This document shows positions 56,191-63,179 of a stretch of 64,000 bases of DNA, one piece after another. The stretch comes from Streptomyces sp. CB03234 (GTDB lineage Bacteria; Actinomycetota; Actinomycetes; Streptomycetales; Streptomycetaceae), in assembly GCF_001905885.1 (NCBI RefSeq), contig NZ_LIYH01000007.1:310001-374000 (forward strand), written 5' to 3'. Numbering within the stretch: position 1 is the stretch's first letter; every line of letters begins with the position of its first letter. The translations under genes and the position numbers were made by a program. The notes beneath the pieces are model-generated. The model made no database searches. It saw nothing but the letters and a program-made list of their open reading frames with translations, and was not told the origin of the DNA.

Positions 56191-56226
56191 CTGGCGATGG
56201 CCGGGAAGCGGCATCGCACGGTTATC

Positions 56227-56513
56227 TCAGCGCCCTCCAGGAGCGCGGCGCCGGCGGATGCGGGCGTCAGCGGTGTGCGGGGCCGTGATGGTGCTGTCTT
56301 CCGGTACGGCGCGGGCCGCGAGGGTGACGCCGCTGTTGATGCAGGTACGGCGGCCGACGGCGACGCCCGGGCCGAGGCTGATGTTGTTGCCGGTCTGGAC
56401 GTTGTCGCCGATCAGCGCGCCGAACCGGCGCGTACCGCATCGGTACAGCCCTGAATGTGGACGCCGGGCCCGACGATGACGTCCTCGCCGACGATGGCTG
56501 TGGGGTGGATGAA
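56227..56513 (-). pseudogene. Frameshifted hexapeptide-repeat acyltransferase remnant
   Basis: On the minus strand the sequence opens FIHPTAIVGEDVIVGPGVHI and QGCT, classic left-handed beta-helix hexapeptides. The frame then shifts by one, and the other frame reads ALIGDNVQTGNNISLGPGVA, VGRRTCINSGVTLAARAVPE and DSTITAPHTADA before a stop. Both parts belong to one acetyltransferase or nucleotidyltransferase beta-helix. There is no start codon with a ribosome binding site, and the 5' part abuts the end of the DUF6415 gene. It is therefore a truncated and frameshifted remnant. Confidence 0.7.
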
Positions 56514-56523
56514 CGCGGAGGTC

Positions 56524-56868
56524 TCAGCGCAGCGCGGGGTGGAGGGTCTCGTAGTGGTCGCACAGGGAGTTCACCGACAGCGCGACCTTCTTGGCGTGAC
56601 GGAAGCAGGCATCCCATCCGGGGCCGGGCGGGGTGTACAGCCGCCTCCACGCTTCTTCGGTGCCGATCTGAGCCACCCTGGCCGGCACGTCACCGACCGG
56701 CATCGTACGAATAAGCGCCCGCACCTCCGGCACCAGCAACCGCACATGGCAGTGCAGGGTGTCGATCAGGACGTCCAGTTCCCCAGGCGGCAAGAGCGCC
56801 GACTCAAGGGTGAGGGCGTACCGGGCGGTGTCGCGCATCGTGGCGAGATCGAGTGGTCTCGGGTCCAT
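56524..56868 (-). CDS. DUF6415 family protein
   Basis: A 114-residue helical protein. MDPRPLDLATMRDTARYALT, TLHCHVRLLVPEVRALIRTM then PVGDV, and ACFRHAKKVALSVNSLCDHY match small streptomycete proteins called DUF6415 (sometimes labelled natural-product biosynthesis proteins) found next to XRE regulators. No reaction is known. A caggagc ribosome binding site precedes the ATG. The XRE regulator lies 165 bases upstream on the same strand. By eye the G+C content is lower than in neighbouring genes. Confidence 0.78.
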   Translation of the reverse strand: MDPRPLDLATMRDTARYALTLESALLPPGELDVLIDTLHCHVRLLVPEVRALIRTMPVGDVPARVAQIGTEEAWRRLYTPPGPGWDACFRHAKKVALSVNSLCDHYETLHPALR

Positions 56869-57033
56869 CGCTGCTCCTGTCCCCACGTGCGGTGCCGACC
56901 AGTCCTGGCGGAGGTCGTCGGCACCGCTGCCGTCGGGGCATCACGCTAGGTGTACAACTTGTCACAGCCCAGCGACGCGATGTGACACCTTGTCAGCAGG
57001 TTCTCCGCGTACTCGCACGTCATGTCCTAGCCC

Positions 57034-58251
57034 TCACACTGAGGGGTCGACGCCCAACCGTGCTGCCAAGCCGCGCAGTTCGGCGTTGCGCCGTCGCTCC
57101 GACTCCAGCATGTCCCGCACGGTGGCGGCCGCGAGCACCTGATACCGGATCCACTCGGGCTGCTCCCCTTCCACCTCAAGCATGGTTTCCAGAGCGTCGG
57201 CGTGGTTGCCGGTCTGGTACTGGGCTTGTGCCACGTCAAGCCGGTGGGCAGCCCGATGTACGGGGCGGTTGATGGCGCGTACGTCCACCTTGCGAGCCGC
57301 CCGGAGCGCCAGATCGGGTCGTGGGTCGTCGCCTGCCAGCGCGATGTTCACGCGCTGCGTCCGGACGTCGGGCACGCTGAAGGCGGTTCCGTACCGCCGG
57401 AGCGGCCCCGACTGCACGGCAGCGGCTTCCGCTGCCTTCAGCATGGCCGCCGCTTCGGTGTGCTGCCCTCGCCGCGCGGCAGGCGTAGCCGCAGCCAGCA
57501 GCAGGTTGCCGTACACCGCGAACTGATCCTTCGTGCCCTTACGGAAGCCGGGTTCCAGCGCATCAGCCTTTCGCTCGGCGACCCGTTGCGCTTCCTCCCA
57601 CCGGCCTTGCCGGAGCAGCACCCAGGACAGGGTGGATACGCCCATCCCCTCCAGCAGCGGGTCGGAGGCTCGCTGCGCGGCCAGCAGTTGCTTCTCGACA
57701 GCGACGAACGCCCAACTGGTATGGCCCGCCTGGGTGGCGAGGGAGGCGGCCAGTTGGTAGGCGAGCGCCATCTGCCTCCACACCTTCTCCACGTCCGCAC
57801 CACGGGCCTCACGCGCCACCGCGCGGCCTTCTCGAAGGAGGAGAGGCAGATGACCGGACAGCGCGCTGTACTCGCCCTGCCAGTACAGCTCCGTGGCTGC
57901 TCGTGCGGACTCCATCCACTCCGCCGGAGGTGGCGGGTCGTCGTCGATGCCGTCCATGAGCACACCGGGCAGGGCACCGATGTCCTGGATCGCATCTCGC
58001 AGGGCGATCAGGCCGCCGTCGTCGGGTTGGTGCTGAGTCACCGTCGGCTGCCCCAGCAGGCGTTCCAGCTCAACATCAAGAGCGAACGCGAGTGCACGAA
58101 GAGTTGACAGGTGAGCGGATTGACGACGGTTCTGTTCCAGCTTTTGAACGATGGAGACGCTGACGCCTGCCCTGTCGGCGAGTTCCTCCTGGGTGAGGCC
58201 CCGGAATTCGCGCAGACCCCTGAGCCGGTCGCCGATGGTGGTCGTGCTCAT
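57034..58251 (-). CDS. XRE-family regulator with TPR-like C-terminal domain
   Basis: A 405-residue regulator. The helix-turn-helix (residues 5-65: LRGLREFRGLTQEELADRAG, VSVSIVQKLEQNRRQSAHLS) resembles the BldB/WhiJ/AbaA-style XRE proteins of Streptomyces. The rest (about 100-400) is a long series of amphipathic helices (ALAYQLAASLATQAGHTSWA; LDVAQAQYQTGNHADALETM) typical of TPR-like signal domains. Such proteins often pair with a small partner gene. Here that could be DUF6415. Their combined position beside a broken gene and their lower G+C content suggest an accessory, possibly transferred, unit. Developmental control is inference. Confidence 0.82.
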   Translation of the reverse strand: MSTTTIGDRLRGLREFRGLTQEELADRAGVSVSIVQKLEQNRRQSAHLSTLRALAFALDVELERLLGQPTVTQHQPDDGGLIALRDAIQDIGALPGVLMDGIDDDPPPPAEWMESARAATELYWQGEYSALSGHLPLLLREGRAVAREARGADVEKVWRQMALAYQLAASLATQAGHTSWAFVAVEKQLLAAQRASDPLLEGMGVSTLSWVLLRQGRWEEAQRVAERKADALEPGFRKGTKDQFAVYGNLLLAAATPAARRGQHTEAAAMLKAAEAAAVQSGPLRRYGTAFSVPDVRTQRVNIALAGDDPRPDLALRAARKVDVRAINRPVHRAAHRLDVAQAQYQTGNHADALETMLEVEGEQPEWIRYQVLAAATVRDMLESERRRNAELRGLAARLGVDPSV

Positions 58252-58347
58252 GCAAAAACCCCCAGAGAGTCGTGGTTCCGCGCTCAATTCCAAGGCGCGC
58301 CGACCGGAACGCACCAAGGCGCCCCTGCCCGGCTTCGCAAGGGGCCC

Positions 58348-58968
58348 TTACCCAAGGACCGGCGCCAGGTAGGCGTGGAGCAGGGCGCGGGTCTCGGTGA
58401 TCAGGTCCGGGTCGCCCGGGGGGCCGGTGCGGAAGGCGAGGCGGAGCAGGGCGTCGGCGGCTTCGACGGCCACCAGCACCTTGCGGCGCAGCAGGGCGTC
58501 GGCGGTGCGGTCGAGGTGGGCGGCGAGCAGGGCGCAGACGCGGTCGGCGACGAGGTGGTTGGCGAGGTGGTCGGTGTCGTCGGCCGGTTCGTCCACGGTT
58601 GCCGGGACACCGAAGTCGACGAGGCCGAAGCCGGGGACGGTGCGCTTCATGGCGAGGTACTCGTCGAGGACGACGTCGACCACCCCGGCCGGTGCGCGGT
58701 CGGCCAGGCGGGCCGCCACGCGCTCGGCGTAACGGTCGAGGTTGCGGTGGGCGAGGGCGGCGACCATGGCGCGCTTGTTGGAGAAGAAGCGGTAGACCGA
58801 TCCGATCGGTACGCCGGCGCGCACGGCGACGTCCCGGGTGCTCAGCTCTTCGTAGCCGGCCTCTTCGAGGAGCTGCGCGCAGGCGTCGAGGATCCTGGCC
58901 AGGCGCTCGGCGCTGCGCTGCTGCACGGGCGTACGGCGGAGCGGAGGTCGCTGGGGCACGGGGTCCAT
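58348..58968 (-). CDS. TetR-family regulator divergent from hmgA
   Basis: A 206-residue TetR protein. Its helix-turn-helix is YEELSTRDVAVRAGVPIGSV, YRFFSNKRAMVAALAHRNLD. The ligand domain (about 70-200) contains VDVVLDEYLAMKRTVPGFGL, VADRVCALLAAHLDRTADAL and RRKVLVAVEAADALLRLAFR. It is divergent from the homogentisate dioxygenase gene, and a perfect 10-base-arm dyad lies in the 138-base gap between them. It therefore probably represses hmgA and itself in response to a tyrosine-catabolism intermediate. That is inference; the characterised regulator of this pathway in S. coelicolor is of another family. Confidence 0.87.
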   Translation of the reverse strand: MDPVPQRPPLRRTPVQQRSAERLARILDACAQLLEEAGYEELSTRDVAVRAGVPIGSVYRFFSNKRAMVAALAHRNLDRYAERVAARLADRAPAGVVDVVLDEYLAMKRTVPGFGLVDFGVPATVDEPADDTDHLANHLVADRVCALLAAHLDRTADALLRRKVLVAVEAADALLRLAFRTGPPGDPDLITETRALLHAYLAPVLG

Positions 58969-59043
58969 GATGCCGCGCCGCGCCGCCGGAACCCGCTCCC
59001 GCCGGCAATCGTCCAAGACCCACCCCCGTTGACGCGGGCCGCG

Positions 59044-59073
59044 CGGAATCCTACGGTCTTGCATAGGATTCCG
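59044..59073. promoter_or_regulatory. hmgA/TetR operator (30-bp perfect dyad)
   Basis: cggaatccta and taggattccg are perfect complements separated by ten bases. They lie 76 bases upstream of the TetR start and 34 bases upstream of hmgA. This is the cleanest long dyad in the window. Confidence 0.75.
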
Positions 59074-59106
59074 TTGGGGCAGGTCGAGCGACAGGAGCGG
59101 GCGACG

Positions 59107-60429
59107 ATGACGAATGACGGCACCGAACAGGCGATGAAGATCGCCGAGGCGCTGGAGTACTCCTCCGGCTTCGGCAACGAGCACAGCTCCGAGGCCCTGC
59201 CCGGCGCCCTGCCGCTCGGCCGGAACTCGCCGCAGCGCGCGCCGCTGGGCCTGTACGCCGAGCAGCTGAGCGGCTCCGCGTTCACCGAGCCGCGCGCCCA
59301 CAACCGCCGCTCGTGGCTCTACCGGATCCGCCCGTCGGCCGCGCACCCGCCCTTCGTACGCACCGACAACGGCGCCCTCCGCACCGCGCCCTTCACCGAG
59401 ACCGTCCCCGACCCCAACCGGCTGCGCTGGAACCCGCTCCCGGACCCGGCGCCCGGCACGGACTGGCTGGCCGGCCTGTGGACCCTCGGCGGCAACGGCG
59501 ACGCCGCCCAGCGCACCGGCATGGCCGTGCACCTCTACCACGCCAACGCGTCCATGGACCGGGTGTTCAGCGACGCCGACGGCGAGCTGCTGCTCGTGCC
59601 CGAGCGCGGCGGGCTGCTGCTCCGTACCGAGCTGGGCATCCTCGCCGCCCGCCCCGGGGAGGTCGCGCTGATCCCGCGCGGGGTCCGGTTCCGCGTCGAG
59701 CTGCTCGATGAGACGGCGCGCGGGTACGTGTGCGAGAACTACGGGCAGCCCTTCCAGCTCCCCGACCTCGGCCCGATCGGCGCCAACGGGCTGGCCAACC
59801 CCCGGGACTTCCGGGCGCCGGTCGCCGCGTACGAGGACGTCGAGGGCGAGGTGGAGGTGGTGAACAAGTTCTGCGGCAACCTGTGGACCGCGACGTACGA
59901 CCACTCGCCGCTGGACGTCGTCGCCTGGCACGGCAACCACGTCCCGTACGTCTACGACCTGCGCACCTTCAACGTCATCGGGACGATCTCCTACGACCAC
60001 CCCGACCCGTCGATCTTCACGGTGCTCACCTCGCCGTCCGACACCCCCGGCCTCGCGGGCGTCGACTTCGTCGTGTTCGCACCGCGCTGGCTGGTCGGCG
60101 AGGACACCTTCCGCCCGCCGTACTTCCACCGCAATGTGATGAGCGAGTACATGGGCCTGATCGAGGGCGCGTACGACGCGAAGGCCGAAGGCTTCGTCCC
60201 CGGCGGCGGCTCGCTGCACAACATGATGTCGGCGCACGGCCCGGACCGGGAGACGTTCGACAAGGCGAGCGCGGCGGAGCTGAAGCCGCAGAAGATCGAC
60301 GACGGCCTGGCCTTCATGTTCGAGACGCGCTGGCCCGTCACGGCCACCGCGCAGGCGGCGAACGCCGACCACCTGCAGCGCGGGTACGACGACGTATGGC
60401 AGGGTCTGGAGCGCCACTTTCGGCCGTAG
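59107..60429 (+). CDS. hmgA: Homogentisate 1,2-dioxygenase
   Basis: A 440-residue iron-dependent dioxygenase of the tyrosine and phenylalanine breakdown pathway that opens homogentisate to maleylacetoacetate. YSSGFGNEHSSEALPGALPL, YAEQLSGSAFTEPRAHNRRS, GMAVHLYHANASMDRVFSDA and PYFHRNVMSEYMGLIEG (iron ligands, with the final HGPDRETFDKA) are textbook. The length agrees with the human and bacterial enzymes. An aggag ribosome binding site precedes the ATG. A GntR gene follows in the same direction after 12 bases; an operator lies upstream. Confidence 0.97.
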   Translation: MTNDGTEQAMKIAEALEYSSGFGNEHSSEALPGALPLGRNSPQRAPLGLYAEQLSGSAFTEPRAHNRRSWLYRIRPSAAHPPFVRTDNGALRTAPFTETVPDPNRLRWNPLPDPAPGTDWLAGLWTLGGNGDAAQRTGMAVHLYHANASMDRVFSDADGELLLVPERGGLLLRTELGILAARPGEVALIPRGVRFRVELLDETARGYVCENYGQPFQLPDLGPIGANGLANPRDFRAPVAAYEDVEGEVEVVNKFCGNLWTATYDHSPLDVVAWHGNHVPYVYDLRTFNVIGTISYDHPDPSIFTVLTSPSDTPGLAGVDFVVFAPRWLVGEDTFRPPYFHRNVMSEYMGLIEGAYDAKAEGFVPGGGSLHNMMSAHGPDRETFDKASAAELKPQKIDDGLAFMFETRWPVTATAQAANADHLQRGYDDVWQGLERHFRP

Positions 60430-60441
60430 TACGGAGTAAAA

Positions 60442-61191
60442 GTGACCGCCTTCGCCCCCGACTCGCTGGTCCTGAACCGCAAGCTCCCGCTGTGGTACCA
60501 GGTCTCGCAGTCCCTCCGCGCCTCGATACTCGGCCGCGCGCCGGACGCCTCCCTGCGCCTGCCCACCGAGGAGCAGCTGGCCGCGCACTACGGCGTCAGC
60601 GTGCTGACCATGCGGCAGGCGCTCAAGGAGCTGGAGGCGGAGGGGCTGATCAGCCGGCACCGGCGGCGCGGCACGTTCATCGAGCCGGGCGCCCGGCGCA
60701 GCGCGCCGCGCCGGCTGCTCGGCTCGATCGACGCGATCGTGGCGCAGCAGTCCGGCGAGCGGACGACGATTCTCGGCCATGGGACGGCCAAGCTCCCCGG
60801 CGAGCTCGCCGAGCACTTCCCGGGCGTGACGGAGGTCGTCACGTACAAGCGGCTGCGCTGCGACGGCGAGAGCGGTGAGCCGACCAACTGGGCGGAGAAC
60901 GCGGTCCTTCCGGAGGTCGCGGCCGGGATCGACCTGGCCGACCTGGAGCGGTGGCCGATGACCAAGGTGCTGCGGGACGCGGTCGGGGTACGGATCAGCC
61001 GGATCACCGACACCGTGGAGGCCCGGCTCGCGGACCCGGAGACGGCCGAGCTGCTCCAGGTGCCGCTGCTGTCGCCGATCCTGCACTACACGGGCGTCAC
61101 CTACGACGAGGCCGGCCGGGTGGTGGACGTGGCCAGGATCCGCTACCGGGGCGACCGGTTCTCCTTCACGGTCACGGTGGAGGCGGACTGA
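60442..61191 (+). CDS. GntR-family regulator with UTRA domain (HutC subfamily)
   Basis: A 249-residue regulator. The winged helix-turn-helix (about residues 15-80: RLPTEEQLAAHYGVSVLTMR, QALKELEAEGLISRHRRRGT) precedes a UTRA ligand domain (about 105-245), with LLQVPLLSPILHYTGVTYDE and RYRGDRFSFTVTVEAD at the end, as in HutC-type repressors of amino-acid catabolism. GTG start with acggag upstream. It follows hmgA by 12 bases, which fits local control of aromatic amino-acid breakdown, in addition to the divergent TetR. Confidence 0.9.
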   Translation: MTAFAPDSLVLNRKLPLWYQVSQSLRASILGRAPDASLRLPTEEQLAAHYGVSVLTMRQALKELEAEGLISRHRRRGTFIEPGARRSAPRRLLGSIDAIVAQQSGERTTILGHGTAKLPGELAEHFPGVTEVVTYKRLRCDGESGEPTNWAENAVLPEVAAGIDLADLERWPMTKVLRDAVGVRISRITDTVEARLADPETAELLQVPLLSPILHYTGVTYDEAGRVVDVARIRYRGDRFSFTVTVEAD

Positions 61192-61205
61192 GCGCGGTCA
61201 CTAGC

Positions 61206-62408
61206 ATGCGGCGGGTGACGGATGATGTGCCCCTGCTCGACGACCTGATGCCCTGGTCCGTGGCGCCGCTGCGACTGGGGCGCTCCTGGGTCGTCGCCCC
61301 GGACGTGCCGACGCTGCGGGCCCGCTGGGACGCGCTGCTGGGTGCCGGGGGCGACGAGCGGGAGGCCCTGTTCCGGCCCAGCCGGGCGCGTACGCTCACG
61401 AGTGCGGTCGCCGCGCTGCCGGGGCAGCGGACCTCGACCGCCCGGCTGGCGCGGGAGCCGGGGCCGTGCCCGGAGCCGGTACGGCTGGCGCACGGGCCGT
61501 TCGACGAGCAGTGGCTGCTCCCCGACCACCGGCTGCTGGACGCCGCGCGGCCCGAGCTGTGGCGGGTGGCGGACGGTGAGCGACAGGTGTTCGCGGTCGA
61601 GCAGGGGTACGTGCCACAGGCGCCGGGCCCTGCCTTGTTGGTGACGGCCGCGCTGCCGGACGGCTGCTCCCCGGCGGGCCGCCCTGGCCGTATCCGGCCG
61701 CTGTACCGGCGGCCCGGCGGGCGGGAGCCCAACGTCGCGCCCGGGCTGCTGGAGTTGCTGAGCGCCCGGTACGGCTCCGGGGTCGCCCCCGAGGACCTGC
61801 TGGCGTGGGCGGTGGCCGCCGCCCGCCCCTCCCCCGCCGGGTGCGCCGTCCCGCTGCCCGCCGACCCGGCCGTGTGGGCGGCCGGCGTGGCGCTCGGCCG
61901 CCGCATGACGGACGTCCAGCTGCGCGGCGCCCGGGGTGGCGAGCGCCCCCGGCTCCCCGGCGGGCGCCGCCCCTACGTCCGCGCCGCGCTCCCGGCGCGC
62001 CCCCAGGGGCTCGCGTACGACGCGGAGGACGAGGCCCTGCTGGTCGGCGACGGTGGCCGGATCTCGCCCGTCCCGGCGGAGGCCTGGGACTACCGGGTGG
62101 GCGGGGTCCGGATGCTGGAGCTCTGGTTCGAGCGCCGCACCGCCCCCGCCGAGCCGGGCACCCTGGAGGCGATCCGCCCCGCCGCGTGGCCGCAGGAGTG
62201 GACGTCCGAGCTGCTGGAGCTGATCACGGTGCTGGCGCTCCAGGCCCAACTGGACGCGGGCAGGGCGGACGTGTCCGGTGCGGCGTCCATCACCGGCGCC
62301 GACCTCCGCGCGGCCGGCGTACTCCCGGTGCCGGAGGCGTCGCGCCGCCCCGCCTCCGTACTGGACCGGGAGGAAGAGGGTCCCGAGGGGCAGCTCGCCC
62401 TGCTCTGA
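61206..62408 (+). CDS. Stand-alone Type-ISP-like specificity protein
   Basis: A 400-residue protein that resembles the C-terminal target-recognition part of Type-ISP restriction-modification enzymes. WRVADGERQVFAVEQGYVPQ and LLVTAALPD align with the middle region. GRIRPLYRRPGGREPNVAPG, ELLSARYGSGVAPEDLLAWA and VALGRRMTDVQLRGARGGER follow the conserved LxxY... and helical spacer of that specificity domain. YRVGGVRMLELWFERR and WTSELLELITVLALQAQLDA are like the end helices. No methyltransferase or helicase region is present. DNA recognition without modification or cleavage is implied but unproven. Followed directly by a converging TetR stop. Confidence 0.7.
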   Translation: MRRVTDDVPLLDDLMPWSVAPLRLGRSWVVAPDVPTLRARWDALLGAGGDEREALFRPSRARTLTSAVAALPGQRTSTARLAREPGPCPEPVRLAHGPFDEQWLLPDHRLLDAARPELWRVADGERQVFAVEQGYVPQAPGPALLVTAALPDGCSPAGRPGRIRPLYRRPGGREPNVAPGLLELLSARYGSGVAPEDLLAWAVAAARPSPAGCAVPLPADPAVWAAGVALGRRMTDVQLRGARGGERPRLPGGRRPYVRAALPARPQGLAYDAEDEALLVGDGGRISPVPAEAWDYRVGGVRMLELWFERRTAPAEPGTLEAIRPAAWPQEWTSELLELITVLALQAQLDAGRADVSGAASITGADLRAAGVLPVPEASRRPASVLDREEEGPEGQLALL

Positions 62409-63116
62409 CTAACCGAAGGAGTCCAGCACCCGCCGCAGCGCGCGGTCGAAGAGCTCGTCCGGGTCGTCCGGCACCGGCGCCTCGGCGAGCAGCTCCGCGA
62501 GCCGCGGGTACGCCCCGCTCGCCACCTCACGGCCCAGGTAGGCGGCGCGCACGGCCTGCTCCCGCTCCTCGGACCACGGCAGCGAACGCGTGCGCTCGGC
62601 CATGGCCAGCTCGTTCGCGACAGTGATCATGGCGGTGCCGTTGACCATCGCGATCAGCTCCATCTTGGCGCCGCCGGGCGCGTCGAGTGGCGCCAGGGCG
62701 TCCAGGCAGTGCTCCAGGTAGCGCAGGGCGTTGGGGCTGAAGCCGTACACGGTCGACATCACCCGGGTCAGCCAGGGGTGCCGGTACATGATGGCGCGGG
62801 TCTGCCGGCCCAGTGCCAGCATGTCGGCCTTCCAGTCGCCACTGGGCGCGTCCGGCAGCTCGTACTCGCCGCTGACCGCGTCGACCATCAGCTCGTACAG
62901 ATCCGCCTTGCACGTCACGTAGTTGTAGAGCGACATCGTGCCGCAGCCCAGCTCGCTCGCCACGCGCCGCATGGACAGCCCGTCGATGCCGTCGGCGTCC
63001 GCGATCCTCACCGCCGCCGCCGCGATGTCCGCGCGGCTGTACGCCGGTTTGGGGCCACGGCCCGTGCGCTCGGGGCGCGCCCAGATCACTTCGGGTTCGG
63101 CCGCTCGGCCCGCCAT
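62409..63116 (-). CDS. TetR-family regulator of the DrrA-like ABC transporter
   Basis: A 235-residue protein. An N-terminal extension precedes a helix-turn-helix (about 28-72, AAVRIADADGIDGLSMRRVA, SELGCGTMSLYNYVTCKADL) and a TetR_C domain with VMSTVYGFSPNALRYLEHCL. It is divergent from an ABC ATPase gene, and a palindrome (63145-63161) lies between them. A second, imperfect copy lies inside the ATPase codons. It likely senses a drug and represses its own export genes. The stop abuts the stop of the preceding gene. Confidence 0.9.
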   Translation of the reverse strand: MAGRAAEPEVIWARPERTGRGPKPAYSRADIAAAAVRIADADGIDGLSMRRVASELGCGTMSLYNYVTCKADLYELMVDAVSGEYELPDAPSGDWKADMLALGRQTRAIMYRHPWLTRVMSTVYGFSPNALRYLEHCLDALAPLDAPGGAKMELIAMVNGTAMITVANELAMAERTRSLPWSEEREQAVRAAYLGREVASGAYPRLAELLAEAPVPDDPDELFDRALRRVLDSFG

Positions 63117-63144
63117 CGATCATCACCTCGCCCACCATCCTAGT

Positions 63145-63161
63145 TACGTACGGCGTACGTA
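63145..63161. promoter_or_regulatory. TetR/ABC operator 1 (17-bp palindrome)
   Basis: tacgtacg-g-cgtacgta is a perfect inverted repeat between the divergent TetR and ABC genes, 19 bases upstream of the ABC start and 29 bases upstream of the TetR start. Confidence 0.75.
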
Positions 63162-63179
63162 GTGGGGTATGGTCCTCCC

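Noticed and set aside
61206..62408. Complete restriction-modification or BREX/DISARM-type defence system
   Set aside because: Only a specificity-like protein is present; no methyltransferase, helicase, nuclease or phosphatase gene is found nearby.
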